Shown here piece by piece: positions 8,854 to 18,198 of a stretch of DNA of 64,000 bases. The position numbers were made by a program, and so were the translations under genes. The stretch's first letter is position 1. Every line of letters begins with the position of its first letter. The notes under the pieces are model-generated. The model had not been told where the DNA came from, searched no databases, and saw nothing but the letters and a program-made list of their open reading frames with translations. The stretch is from Granulicella sp. (lineage in GTDB: Bacteria; Acidobacteriota; Terriglobia; Terriglobales; Acidobacteriaceae): the NCBI GenBank assembly GCA_025408425.1, contig JANXYX010000012.1, positions 165,432 to 229,431 on the forward strand. The letters are read 5' to 3'.

Positions 8854-10347
8854 ATGCTTTGGAATGATGCGTTGGCGGACGTTGCGGTGATGGAGTGCGT
8901 GAGTGCTCCTGTGGAAGTTACCGGGGTGGAGTATGACTCGCGGCGAGTGGGTCGAGGAGATGTCTTTGTCGCGATGCGGGGTGGGGTTGCGGATGGGAAT
9001 CGGTTTATAGAGCAGGCTATTGCGCAGGGCGCTGCTGCAGTGGTGACGGACTCACGCAAGTCGTGTGAGGCATTGCGGCGGGATCACGCGGAGGTGGGTG
9101 TGGCGCTGGTGGAGCGCGGGCGGAGAGCACTGGCGGGGATTGCTGCGAACGTGCTGGGGCATCCGGAACGAACTCTGAAGGTAAGTTCTGTGACGGGGAC
9201 GAATGGGAAGACGACGACGGCGTTTCTGCTGGAGCAGATGCTGCGGAGTGTGGGCCGGAAGTGTGTGCTGATCGGGACTATCGAAACGCATGTGGGCGAC
9301 GAGGTGAGAGCCAGCGAGCATACGACGCCGGAGGCTTCCGACTTGCTTCGTATCTTTGCGGATGGTGTGATGGCTGGGGCAACTGAGGCGGTGATGGAGA
9401 TGTCTAGCCATGCTCTGGAGCAGGAGCGTGTGTGGGGCGTGCCCGTGGATGTGGGGATTTTTACGAATTTGACGCAGGACCATTTGGATTACCACGGGAC
9501 GATGGAGAGCTATTTTGCGGCGAAGGCACGGTTGTTTGAGGGGGTGGGTGCTGCGCCGCCGCGGGTGGCGGTGATCAATCTGGATGATGCTGCTGGGGAG
9601 CGGTTGTTGGGGATTGCAGCGCGATCACAGGTGTTGGGATATGGGATGGAGGGCCGGGGGGAGTTTTGCGCAGAGGGTGTGACGATGCGCGCGGGGGAGA
9701 CTCGGTTTGTGATGAAGACACCTGTGGGGGAGGTGGAGATGCGATCTCCGCTGACGGGGCTGGTGAATGTGTACAACCTGCTGGCGGCGAGTGCGGCGGC
9801 GTGGGCGCGGGGATTGACGCTGGAACAGATAGCCGTGGGGGCTTCGGCGGGGGCGCAGGTGCCGGGGCGGTTTCAGGTGGTTCCGGCTGGTGATACGGGG
9901 ATTACCGTGGTGGTGGATTATGCGCATACGGATGATGCGCTGCGGAATCTGATTGCGCTGGCGCGGAAGTTGGTGAAGGAGCGCGGTGGGCGGGTGATTA
10001 CGCTGTTTGGTTGTGGTGGGGATCGAGATAAGACGAAAAGACCGCGGATGGGGCGGGCTGCGGGTGAAGGGAGTGATCTGGTGGTGTTGACGAGTGATAA
10101 TCCTCGGAATGAAGAGCCGATGACGATTATTGAGGAGGCTCTAGCGGGGGTGAAGGAGACTGGGACGACTTGCATTGTGGAGGAGGACCGGGCGGGGGCG
10201 ATTGAGATTGCGATTCGTGCGGCGCGGGCGGGGGATATTGTTTTGATTGCGGGCAAAGGGCACGAGAAGGTGCAGATTCTGAGTGATGGGACTGTGCCGT
10301 TTGATGATGTGGCTGTGGCTGCTGGTGTGTTGAAGGAGATTGGATGA
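8854..10347 (+). CDS. murE: UDP-MurNAc-L-Ala-D-Glu:meso-diaminopimelate ligase MurE
   Basis: MurE adds the third stem-peptide residue to the peptidoglycan precursor. The 497-residue product carries the Mur-ligase ATP motif TGTNGKTTT at about residues 114-122, the carbamylated-lysine region (YFAAKARLF) and the DNPR motif at about 415-418 that selects meso-diaminopimelate over lysine. It therefore predicts A1-gamma, Gram-negative type peptidoglycan. The ATG at 8854 is preferred; a GTG 24 bases upstream is possible. The stop overlaps the murF start by four bases (ATGA), indicating coupling. Confidence 0.96.
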   Translation: MLWNDALADVAVMECVSAPVEVTGVEYDSRRVGRGDVFVAMRGGVADGNRFIEQAIAQGAAAVVTDSRKSCEALRRDHAEVGVALVERGRRALAGIAANVLGHPERTLKVSSVTGTNGKTTTAFLLEQMLRSVGRKCVLIGTIETHVGDEVRASEHTTPEASDLLRIFADGVMAGATEAVMEMSSHALEQERVWGVPVDVGIFTNLTQDHLDYHGTMESYFAAKARLFEGVGAAPPRVAVINLDDAAGERLLGIAARSQVLGYGMEGRGEFCAEGVTMRAGETRFVMKTPVGEVEMRSPLTGLVNVYNLLAASAAAWARGLTLEQIAVGASAGAQVPGRFQVVPAGDTGITVVVDYAHTDDALRNLIALARKLVKERGGRVITLFGCGGDRDKTKRPRMGRAAGEGSDLVVLTSDNPRNEEPMTIIEEALAGVKETGTTCIVEEDRAGAIEIAIRAARAGDIVLIAGKGHEKVQILSDGTVPFDDVAVAAGVLKEIG

Positions 10348-11723
10348 AGCTGACGTTGGGGCAGGTTGCGGATTGGATTCATGCGGATGGAGAGTTTGAT
10401 ACTTCTGCGGAGGCGGTGGGGTACTCGATTGACTCGCGGACGATTGGTGCGAGGGAACTGTTTTTTGCGGTGAGGGGTGAGCGGCTGGATGGGCATGAGT
10501 ATGTTCAGGCGGCGCTGGCGAATGGCGCGGTGGCGGCGGTGGTGAGCAATGGATGGCTGGTGCCGGCGGAGGTGGATGAGGCTCGGCTGCTGATGGTTGC
10601 GGATGGCGAGGACTGCGTGCTGAGCGCGTTGCAGATGCTGGCGCATGCGGTACGCAAGGATTGGGGCGGGCGAGTGATTGGGGTGACGGGGTCGGCAGGG
10701 AAGACTACGACGAAGGATGCGGTGGCTCAGGTACTGGGGGCGCGATTCAATGTGCTGAAGTCGGCGGGGAATTTGAATAATGCGTTTGGGTTGCCGCTGC
10801 AGTTGTTGAAGCTGGAGCGGGAGCATGAGGTTGCAGTGATTGAGATGGGGATGAATCACGCCGGGGAGATTGCTGCGCTGACAAAGATTGCAGAGCCGGA
10901 TTGGGCGGTGGTGAGCAACGTTGCTCCGGTGCATATGGAGTTTTTTCCGGATGGATTGGCGGGGATTGCGCGGGCGAAGTATGAGTTGATTGAGGCGTTG
11001 CCTGCGGATGGGGTGGCGGTGCTGAACTTTGATGATGAGTATGTGAAGGAGTTTGGGCGAGGGATGGGGGCTCGGGCGGTGCTGTATGGAATGGGTGTTG
11101 GGGCGGAGGTGCGAGCGGAGAATGTGGTTGAAGTAGGGGTGGATGGTATGGAGTTCGATGTGGTGGCGCATGGGGAGCGCGCGAGGGTGAAGCTGCGGCT
11201 GCTGGGGCGGCACAATGTGCTGAACGCTTTGGCGGCGATTGCGGTGGGTCTGCGGAGCGGGATGGCTTTGAGTGAGTGTGCTGCTGCGATGGGTGAGATG
11301 CGGGCCGGGGACAAGCGTGGTGAGGTGTTGGAGTGGCGTGGAGCGGTGTTGGTGAATGACTGCTATAACTCGAATCCGCGGGCGCTGGATGCGATGGTGG
11401 ATGCGCTGATGGCGATGCCGGCGGGGCGGCATATTGTGGTTGCGGGGGAGATGCTGGAGTTGGGGTCTGGGGCTGCGAAGTTGCATGCAAGTTGTGGTAA
11501 ACGGATGGCTGAACGTGGTGTGAATGTGGTGATTGGGGTGGGTGGAGTGGCAGCAAATTTGGTGGAGGCTGCGCGTGGGGGTGGGGCGGAGGCGTTTTTC
11601 ATGTCGACGCCGGAAGAGGCTGGGGCCTGGCTGGAGGCTAATGTGCGGGCGGGGGATGCGGTGTTGTTGAAGGCTTCGCGTGGGGTGCGGCTGGAGAGGT
11701 CGCTGGCGGCGCTGGAGAGTTAG
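10344..11723 (+). CDS. murF: UDP-MurNAc-tripeptide:D-Ala-D-Ala ligase MurF
   Basis: MurF attaches D-alanyl-D-alanine to complete the pentapeptide precursor in the cytosol. The 459-residue protein has the ATP motif TGSAGKTTT at about 115-123, NLNNAFGLPL shortly after, EMGMNHAGEI, and the C-terminal NDCYNSNPRALDAM motif typical of MurF. The length is normal. Its ATG overlaps the murE stop. It is followed by a DUF3237 gene rather than mraY, which is an unusual interruption. Confidence 0.96.
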   Translation: MKLTLGQVADWIHADGEFDTSAEAVGYSIDSRTIGARELFFAVRGERLDGHEYVQAALANGAVAAVVSNGWLVPAEVDEARLLMVADGEDCVLSALQMLAHAVRKDWGGRVIGVTGSAGKTTTKDAVAQVLGARFNVLKSAGNLNNAFGLPLQLLKLEREHEVAVIEMGMNHAGEIAALTKIAEPDWAVVSNVAPVHMEFFPDGLAGIARAKYELIEALPADGVAVLNFDDEYVKEFGRGMGARAVLYGMGVGAEVRAENVVEVGVDGMEFDVVAHGERARVKLRLLGRHNVLNALAAIAVGLRSGMALSECAAAMGEMRAGDKRGEVLEWRGAVLVNDCYNSNPRALDAMVDALMAMPAGRHIVVAGEMLELGSGAAKLHASCGKRMAERGVNVVIGVGGVAANLVEAARGGGAEAFFMSTPEEAGAWLEANVRAGDAVLLKASRGVRLERSLAALES

Positions 11724-11777
11724 GCTGCTCAGGGACGGTAGATGCGGTAGTCTACTCGTCTTGATGGCGGAGGTTTG

Positions 11778-12368
11778 ATGAGGTTTACGCGGCGCGGTGT
11801 ATTGGGAATGGCTGGGTTGATGTGGGCTGGCTGGCCGATGCGTTTGTTTGCGAGTGTGGCGCAGGGTGAGGAGAAGAAGATTATGGCGAATGGGGCGGCA
11901 AAAGCGCCGGTGACGGTTCCGGGGCTGGAGTTCTGTTTTGAGCTGTTTGTGGAGATCGATGCTCCTTTGGATCTTGGGGAGACTCATCATGGGCATCGGA
12001 GGATTGTTCCGATTGCTGGCGGACGGTTTGAAGGACCGAGGCTTGAGGGGACGATCGTTCCGGGAGGTGCAGACTGGCAGGTGATCCATCCGGACGGCGT
12101 GGTGGATATCGATACTCGGTATACGTTGAAGACTAAGGCTGGAGCGCTGGTTTATCTGAAGAATGCGGGGCTGCGGTATGCGACCCCGGCAGTGACGAAG
12201 CGGATGACGGCGGGCGAGTTGGTGGCACCATCGGAGTACTATTTCCGGACGAATCCGGTGTTTGAGACTTCGGCGCCGGAGCTGCAGTGGATGGTGCAAT
12301 CGCTGTTTGTGGGAGTGGCGGAGCGCCGGCCGCATGATGTGAGTGTGCAGGTGTGGCGGGTGATGTAG
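11778..12368 (+). CDS. Exported DUF3237 protein inside the mur cluster
   Basis: A 196-residue protein matching the DUF3237 pattern (beta-barrel-like; GGRFEGPRLEGTIVPGGADW, then DIDTRYTLKT and GLRYATP). The N terminus FTRRGVLGMAGLMWAGW resembles a twin-arginine signal, and TatBC are encoded later in the window. The ATG at 11778 has GGAGG five bases upstream. Function is unknown. Its place between murF and mraY is not part of the canonical dcw order, so an envelope role may be guessed but is not shown. Confidence 0.8.
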   Translation: MRFTRRGVLGMAGLMWAGWPMRLFASVAQGEEKKIMANGAAKAPVTVPGLEFCFELFVEIDAPLDLGETHHGHRRIVPIAGGRFEGPRLEGTIVPGGADWQVIHPDGVVDIDTRYTLKTKAGALVYLKNAGLRYATPAVTKRMTAGELVAPSEYYFRTNPVFETSAPELQWMVQSLFVGVAERRPHDVSVQVWRVM

Positions 12369-12500
12369 ATGTCTACGGGTGGCAGGGGGGTGGCTTGGTT
12401 CCGGCAGAGATAATCACAAGGGTGCGGGCGATGGGGCTGTTAAGATAGCTTTGACCCGTCGCGGGATATTTGCAGGGCTGCGGGTGATGAGGCGGGTGCT

Positions 12501-13637
12501 TTGCTCTATTGGTTGCTGTACCAGAAGTTGTTTCCTTACTTTCGATTGTTTCGCATCTTCCGCTACCTGACGTTTCGGACGGTGTTTGCGAGTCTGACGG
12601 CGCTGCTGATCGGGCTGTTGATTGGTCCGTATGTGATTGAGAAGCTGCGCGAGTTCCAGATTGGGCAGTACATTCGCGAGGAGGGGCCGCAGAGCCACCA
12701 GAAGAAGAGTGGGACGCCGACGATGGGTGGGGTGCTGATCTGCATCTCGATTCTGGTGCCGACGCTTTTGTGGTCGGATCTGTCGAATCCGCTGGTGTGG
12801 CTGGTGATGTTATCGACGCTGGCGTTTGGCGCGATTGGGTTTGCGGATGACTACATCAAGGTGGTGCATCGGCGGAACCAGGGGCTGACAGGGCGGCAGA
12901 AGCTGGGATTGCAGTTTCTGGCGAGTGGCGCGGTGGCGGTGGCGCTGGTACGGATGGAGATGCACGGTGGGTACTCGACGCGGTTGATGGTGCCGTTTGC
13001 GAAGCGGTTTCGGCCGGACCTGGTGTGGCAGTGGATGGGGCATATTCCGCATATGCACTGGCTGGCGTTTGTGCCGTTTGTGGTGTTTGTGATGATCGTG
13101 ATTGCGGGTTCGAGCAATGCGGTGAATCTGACGGATGGGCTGGATGGGTTGGCGATTGGCTGCACGATTATTGCGGCGGGTGCGCTGACGGTGCTGACGT
13201 ATGTGAGTGGGCATGTGGTTTTCAGCGACTATCTGGAGCTGCAGCGGATGCCGATGGTGAGCGAGTTGACGGTGTTCTGCGGGGCGATGGTGGGGGGGAG
13301 TATCGGGTTTCTTTGGTATAACGCGCATCCGGCTGAGGTGTTTATGGGGGATGTGGGGAGTTTGGCGCTGGGTGGCGCGATTGGGACGGTGGCGGTGGTG
13401 ATCAAGCAGGAGTTGCTGCTGCCGTTTATTGGGGGAGTGTTTATTCTGGAGGCGCTGAGTGTGATGCTGCAGGTGGGGAGCTATAAGCTGCGCAATGGGA
13501 AGAGGATTTTTAAGATGGCTCCGCTGCACCATCACTTTGAGTTGATGGGGTGGAGTGAGAGTAAGGTGATTGCACGGTTTTGGATTCTGGCGTTGGTGTT
13601 TGCGCTGTTTGCGCTTACGACTTTGAAGTTGCGGTGA
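12501..13637 (+). CDS. mraY: Phospho-MurNAc-pentapeptide transferase MraY
   Basis: MraY transfers phospho-MurNAc-pentapeptide to undecaprenyl phosphate, making lipid I at the cytoplasmic membrane. The 378-residue polytopic protein contains GTPTMGG, the DDYIK motif at about 116-120, [10 protein letters not shown] at about 208-217, [12 protein letters not shown] and PLHHHFE. All are diagnostic and carry the catalytic aspartates and histidines. The start is TTG with GAGG about 9 bases upstream. It is of full family length and lies in the same transcription direction as murF and murD. Confidence 0.96.
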   Translation: MLYWLLYQKLFPYFRLFRIFRYLTFRTVFASLTALLIGLLIGPYVIEKLREFQIGQYIREEGPQSHQKKSGTPTMGGVLICISILVPTLLWSDLSNPLVWLVMLSTLAFGAIGFADDYIKVVHRRNQGLTGRQKLGLQFLASGAVAVALVRMEMHGGYSTRLMVPFAKRFRPDLVWQWMGHIPHMHWLAFVPFVVFVMIVIAGSSNAVNLTDGLDGLAIGCTIIAAGALTVLTYVSGHVVFSDYLELQRMPMVSELTVFCGAMVGGSIGFLWYNAHPAEVFMGDVGSLALGGAIGTVAVVIKQELLLPFIGGVFILEALSVMLQVGSYKLRNGKRIFKMAPLHHHFELMGWSESKVIARFWILALVFALFALTTLKLR

Positions 13638-13727
13638 GGTTAGTTTTGCAGAAGGTTTACTTGCTTTGGCACACCCACACGTTTCCTGACGGACGAGAAG
13701 ATGACTGTTGATTGAGGATCGAACTTG

Positions 13728-15104
13728 ATGATGGACTTGAAGAATAAGCGGGTTTTGGTGGTTGGGTTGGGGAAGTCGGGGTTGTCGGCGGCTATGTTTC
13801 TGCGGGGGCAGGGCGCGCAGGTGACGGTGAGCGATGCGCGCAGTGCGGTGGCGCTGGAGAAGGAGATTCCTGCGCTGCTGGAGGCGGGTGTGATGGTGGA
13901 GGCTGGCGGGCATGGGTTGCTGACGTTCCGGCGGCAGGACCTGATTGTGGTGTCGCCTGGAGTGCCGCTGGATACGCCGGAGGTGAAGCAGGCGGTGGCG
14001 TTTGGGCTGCCGGTGATTGGTGAGTTGGAGTTGGCGAGCCGGTATCTGCTGGGGCAGGTGGTGGCGATTACGGGATCGAACGGGAAGACGACCACGACGA
14101 CGCTGGTGGGGAAGATCTTCCAAGATGCGGGTGTGCCGACGCTGGTGGGCGGGAATATCGGGTTGCCGGTGATTGACCTGGTGGCAGAGAGCAGGGCCGA
14201 TACGACGAGTGTGCTGGAGGTTTCGAGCTTTCAACTGGAGACGGTGGAGGAGTTCAAGCCGAAGATTGCGGTGGTGCTGAACATTACGCCGGACCATCTG
14301 GACAGGCATGGGAGCTTTGAGGCGTATGCGGCGGCGAAGACGAGGATTACGGAGCGGCAGGGGCCGGAGGATTTTCTGGTTCTGAATGCGGAGGACAAGC
14401 CGACGCAGATGGTGGCCGCGAAGACTAAGGCACAGATTTACTGGTTCAGCGGGCGTCGGCCGATCAAGCAGGGGGTCTTCGTGCATGGGGAGAGCATTCT
14501 GTTTATTGCGCGGGAGGGTGATAAACCGGAGCCGGTGATGCCGGTGAGCGAGATCAGTTTGAAGGGTGCGCACAATATCGAGAACGTGCTGGCGGCGGTG
14601 TGCGTGGCACGGCTGGCGGGGATTCCGGCGGAAAAGATTCGGGCGTCGGTGGCGAGCTTCAAGGCGGTGGAGCATCGGCTGGAGTTTGTGGCGAAGATTG
14701 ATGATGTGGAGTATTACAACGACTCGAAGGCCACGAATGTGGATGCGACGATGAAGGCGGTGGCGTCGTTTGATGGAGGTATCCATCTGATTCTTGGGGG
14801 CAAGGATAAGGACTCGGACTATAGCCAGATGGCGGAGCTGCTGCGGGAACGGGTGAAGGTTGTTTATACGATTGGTTCGGCGGCGGAAAAGATTGAGCAC
14901 CAGCTGCGGGGAGTCGTGAAGATGATGTCAGCGGAGACGTTGCAAGCCGCGGTGCGAGATGCGGCTGCTGGTGCTGTTGCAGGAGATGTGGTGCTGCTGG
15001 CTCCGGCGTGCTCGAGCTTCGATCAGTTTGAGAATTATGAGCATCGTGGGCGTGTATTTCGCGAGTTGGTGACGGCCTTGAGCAGCGAGCGCGCGACGAC
15101 GTAA
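13728..15104 (+). CDS. murD: UDP-MurNAc-L-alanine:D-glutamate ligase MurD
   Basis: MurD adds D-glutamate to UDP-MurNAc-L-Ala. The 458-residue protein has an N-terminal Rossmann-like domain (VLVVGLGKSGLSA), the ATP motif GSNGKTTTTT near residue 117, NITPDHLDRH, and the C-terminal NDSKATN and LLAPACSSFDQF motifs typical of MurD. Two tandem ATG codons and a TTG form the start region with GAGGA upstream; the ATG at 13728 is given. It lies 30 bases before ftsW in one operon. Confidence 0.95.
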   Translation: MMDLKNKRVLVVGLGKSGLSAAMFLRGQGAQVTVSDARSAVALEKEIPALLEAGVMVEAGGHGLLTFRRQDLIVVSPGVPLDTPEVKQAVAFGLPVIGELELASRYLLGQVVAITGSNGKTTTTTLVGKIFQDAGVPTLVGGNIGLPVIDLVAESRADTTSVLEVSSFQLETVEEFKPKIAVVLNITPDHLDRHGSFEAYAAAKTRITERQGPEDFLVLNAEDKPTQMVAAKTKAQIYWFSGRRPIKQGVFVHGESILFIAREGDKPEPVMPVSEISLKGAHNIENVLAAVCVARLAGIPAEKIRASVASFKAVEHRLEFVAKIDDVEYYNDSKATNVDATMKAVASFDGGIHLILGGKDKDSDYSQMAELLRERVKVVYTIGSAAEKIEHQLRGVVKMMSAETLQAAVRDAAAGAVAGDVVLLAPACSSFDQFENYEHRGRVFRELVTALSSERATT

Positions 15105-15134
15105 CGAAGAGATTTGATAGCGGGATGTGAGTGA

Positions 15135-16226
15135 ATGGCGAAGAGAGTTGGGGTGGACAAGTGGCTCTTCGGAGTGGTGCTGCTGCTGGTGTTGTTTGGT
15201 CTGGTGACGGTGTTCTCGGCTTCGGCGGTGCTGGCGAAGGAGACGCTGGGGTCGCCTTATGCGTATGTGGGAAGGCAGGCGTTGTGGGCGCTGCTGGGGA
15301 TGTTTGCGCTGGTCGGGCTGATGCAGGTGGACTATCGGATCTATAACAATCCGAAGGTGGTGTTTCCTGCGATTGGAGTGACTGCGGTTCTATTGCTGGG
15401 CGTGTTTGCGATGAGCGGCATGAACGGTGCGCACCGTTGGATTCGACTGGCGGGTACGACGCTGCAGCCTTCGGAGTTGGCGAAGCCGGTGCTGGTGCTG
15501 TTTCTTGCGTATTTTTTGCAGACTCGAATCCACAAGGTGGACGACTGGAAGGAGACGCTGCTGCCGGCGATTGCCCCGACACTCGTATTTGCTGCGCTGA
15601 TTGTGAAGGAGCCGGACCTGGGGACCGCGATGGTTTGCATGGCGGTGACGGGAATGATGCTGTACCTGGCGGGGGCGCGGATACGGTACTTCGCGATTGC
15701 GGGGGCGGTGGTTTCGCCGGTGATGTATTACATGCTGTTTCATGTGGCGTTTCGACGGGCTCGGATGCTGGCGTTTTGGAATCCTGAGGCTGATCCGCGG
15801 GGGACGGGGTTCCACATTCTGCAGTCGCTGATTGCGGTAGGGACGGGTGGGTTTCATGGCCTGGGATTGATGGAAGGACGGCAGAAGCTGTTCTATCTGC
15901 CAGAGGTGCAGACGGACTTTATCTTTGCGAATGTGTGCGAGGAACTTGGGCTGATTGGGGCGTTGCTGGTGGTGGCGTTGTTTGTGGCGCTGGGGTATCG
16001 GGGGCTGCGGGCGGCGTTTCTTTCGACCGATCCGTTTGCGCGGTTTCTGGCTTTCGGGATTACAACGGCGGTGCTGATTCAGGCGTTCTTTAATATGAGC
16101 GTGGTGCTGGCGCTGTTGCCGACGAAGGGGATTCCGCTGCCGTTTATTTCGTCGGGTGGGACTTCGATCTTTATTACTCTGGCCAGTATGGGTGTGCTGC
16201 TGAATGTAACGCGTGAGATTGATTGA
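15135..16226 (+). CDS. ftsW: Septal peptidoglycan glycosyltransferase FtsW (SEDS family)
   Basis: A 363-residue SEDS protein with about ten membrane spans that polymerises lipid II at the septum together with FtsI. Family signatures are visible: FSASAV near the N terminus, GAHRWIRL, LQPSELAKP, KEPDLGTAM, and the C-terminal PLPFISSGGTS. The E in KEPDLG and the catalytic aspartate region are present. It overlaps the start region of murG by about 14 bases, so coupled translation is likely. Confidence 0.95.
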   Translation: MAKRVGVDKWLFGVVLLLVLFGLVTVFSASAVLAKETLGSPYAYVGRQALWALLGMFALVGLMQVDYRIYNNPKVVFPAIGVTAVLLLGVFAMSGMNGAHRWIRLAGTTLQPSELAKPVLVLFLAYFLQTRIHKVDDWKETLLPAIAPTLVFAALIVKEPDLGTAMVCMAVTGMMLYLAGARIRYFAIAGAVVSPVMYYMLFHVAFRRARMLAFWNPEADPRGTGFHILQSLIAVGTGGFHGLGLMEGRQKLFYLPEVQTDFIFANVCEELGLIGALLVVALFVALGYRGLRAAFLSTDPFARFLAFGITTAVLIQAFFNMSVVLALLPTKGIPLPFISSGGTSIFITLASMGVLLNVTREID

Positions 16227-17331
16227 TGTGGGTACGCTGAGGGTTTTGATAGCTGGCGGGGGGACGGGCGGACATGTGATTCCGGCGCTGGCGATTGCGC
16301 GGGAGTTGCGGGACAGGCACGGGGCTGAGGTGCGTTTTGTGGGGACGGCGCGCGGGCTGGAGACACGGCTGGTGCCGGAGGCGGGGTTTCCGCTGGAACT
16401 GATTCATGTAGGGCAACTGAAGAACGTTTCGCTGCTGACGCGAGTGCGGACGATGTTGGATCTGCCGCTGGGAGTGGGACGGTGTGTAGGGTTGTTGCGG
16501 AGTTTCAAGCCGGATGTGGTGGTGGGGGTGGGGGGATATGCTTCGGGGCCAGCGATGATGGCGGCACTTTTGTTGCGGGTGCCGACGCTGGCATTTGAGC
16601 CGAATGCGGTGCCGGGGCTGGCGAATCGGCTGGTGGGGAAGTGGGTGAGTGCGGCGGCGGTGAACTTTGAGGAGACTCAGCGGTATTTTCGCAGGGCGCG
16701 GGTGACGGGGATTCCGGTGCGGGCGGAGTTTTTTGGGATTGGGAAGAAGTTGGGGCAGGGCAAGCGGCTGCTGGTATTTGGGGGGAGCCAGGGGGCTCGG
16801 GTGCTGAATGAGGTGATGCCGACGATTGTGGGACGACTGCTGGAGGCTATTCCTGGGTTGGAGATTGTCCACCAGACTGGTGGGCGGCATGGGGTTTCGA
16901 CGAAGGAGGCGTATGAGCGGGCTGGACTGATCGGCGAGCGAGTGGAACGGGGTGTGAGGGTGCAGCCCTATCTGGATGACATGCCGGCGGAGTTCGCGGA
17001 GGCTGACCTGCTGCTGTGCCGAAGTGGGGCGAGCACGATGGCAGAGTTGGCTGCGGCCGGGAAGGCTTCGGTGCTGGTGCCGTTTCCACAGGCTGCGGAT
17101 GATCACCAGAGGAAGAATGCAGATGTGTTTGTAACGGCAGGTGCGGCGGAGTTGGTGGTGGAGTCTGAACTGACGCCTGAGGGGCTGCTGGAAGTGCTGC
17201 GAGAGCTGCTGGCGGATGATGTGCGCCGCGAGGAGATGGGGACGCGGGCGCGGGGGCTGGCGCATCCAGATGCGGTACAGGTGATTGGGGAGATGGTGGC
17301 GGGGCTTGCGCAGGGTGCGGGACGAGGGTAG
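16213..17331 (+). CDS. murG: Lipid II synthase MurG
   Basis: MurG transfers GlcNAc to lipid I, producing lipid II on the inner membrane face. The 372-residue GT-B enzyme shows the glycine-rich GGGTGGH at about 15-21, GGYASGPAMMAA, EPNAVPGLANR, the donor-site GGSQGA and CRSGASTMAELAA with PFPQAADDHQ. The GTG at 16213 overlaps ftsW; a GTG at 16228 just after the ftsW stop is an equally possible start. The dcw series ends here: murC, ddl and ftsQAZ are not downstream, and the next gene is convergent. Confidence 0.95.
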   Translation: MRLIDVGTLRVLIAGGGTGGHVIPALAIARELRDRHGAEVRFVGTARGLETRLVPEAGFPLELIHVGQLKNVSLLTRVRTMLDLPLGVGRCVGLLRSFKPDVVVGVGGYASGPAMMAALLLRVPTLAFEPNAVPGLANRLVGKWVSAAAVNFEETQRYFRRARVTGIPVRAEFFGIGKKLGQGKRLLVFGGSQGARVLNEVMPTIVGRLLEAIPGLEIVHQTGGRHGVSTKEAYERAGLIGERVERGVRVQPYLDDMPAEFAEADLLLCRSGASTMAELAAAGKASVLVPFPQAADDHQRKNADVFVTAGAAELVVESELTPEGLLEVLRELLADDVRREEMGTRARGLAHPDAVQVIGEMVAGLAQGAGRG

Positions 17332-17349
17332 CGGTTCAGGGAATCGGCT

Positions 17350-18159
17350 TTAGTGGCCGATCGTGATTCTTACGGCATCGCCCTTTTGGACGCGATGGCC
17401 TGCGGGCGGGGTTTGGAAGACGACTGTGCCAAGGGCAGAGACGGGTACCGGCGGGGGGGCTGGAGTGCCAGGAGTCGCGGGTGCGGGGGTTGGGGTGGGA
17501 GTCGTTGGAGAGGCTGGCTGGGGCGCGTTGAGGTCTTCGGCGCTGGCGATGTGAAGTCCGGCAGCGGAGGCGCGGGCGGCGGCGGAGTAAAGGGTGAGAC
17601 CTACGAGAGAGGGCATGACGAAGGCGGGGACTGGTTCGGAGTCCTGCGGGGCGCTGAGCAGGAGGCTGACCTGCGGGCGGTCGACGCCTTCTGCGCTGGG
17701 GGTGGGGGTCTGGGCGAGTACGGTGCCGGGGGTGGCGGGGGCCTCAAGGTGCGCGACGGTGCCGAGTTCGAGCGCGAGGCGTCGGATGGTGATGGTGGCG
17801 GGGCGCTCGGTCTGGCCGACGAGGTTGGGAATGGAGACTTTCTGGGGGCCGAGGCTTTCAGTGATGCGGACGGCCCACTCGCGGCGGACGACGGAACCGG
17901 GGGCAGGTGATTGGGAGAGGATGTGTCCGGTGGGGACGTCGGGGGAGTAGAAGCGGTTCTCGATGTTCATGCGTAGGCCGCGGGAGTTAGCTTGTCTGGC
18001 TGCATCGGAGACGGTGAGGCCGGCGAGGTTGGGCACCTCGACTTCTCGACCGTGGATGGCGACGCGCATAGCGAGGTAGGCAGAGAGGAGTGCTACCGCG
18101 AGCATGGCAAGGGCGCCGAGGAGGAGATTGAAGAAGCGGTTGATGGTGAAGACCTTCAT
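17350..18159 (-). CDS. Membrane-anchored PASTA-domain protein
   Basis: A 269-residue protein with one N-terminal membrane span (LLLGALAMLAVALLSAYLAM), then three PASTA repeats beginning at EVPNLAGLTVSDA, SIPNLVGQTERPA and VMPSLVGLTLYSA. A proline-threonine-rich linker lies inside the third repeat. PASTA domains bind muropeptides or peptidoglycan. There is no kinase or transpeptidase domain, so this is a stand-alone sensor or scaffold whose partner is unknown. It is convergent with murG, 18 bases from its stop. Confidence 0.88.
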   Translation of the reverse strand: MKVFTINRFFNLLLGALAMLAVALLSAYLAMRVAIHGREVEVPNLAGLTVSDAARQANSRGLRMNIENRFYSPDVPTGHILSQSPAPGSVVRREWAVRITESLGPQKVSIPNLVGQTERPATITIRRLALELGTVAHLEAPATPGTVLAQTPTPSAEGVDRPQVSLLLSAPQDSEPVPAFVMPSLVGLTLYSAAARASAAGLHIASAEDLNAPQPASPTTPTPTPAPATPGTPAPPPVPVSALGTVVFQTPPAGHRVQKGDAVRITIGH

Positions 18160-18198
18160 GGGCTGGGCTAAGGATACAGGTAGGTGGTTTGCGGTGAA

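Noticed and set aside
9918..12335. 805-codon open frame on the minus strand
   Set aside because: It lies opposite murE, murF and the DUF3237 gene. It is His/Arg/Pro-rich with no recognisable domain, the typical complement of GC-rich codons.
12810..14900. 696-codon open frame on the minus strand
   Set aside because: It is opposite mraY and murD, with low-complexity His/Arg/Gln content and no family motifs.
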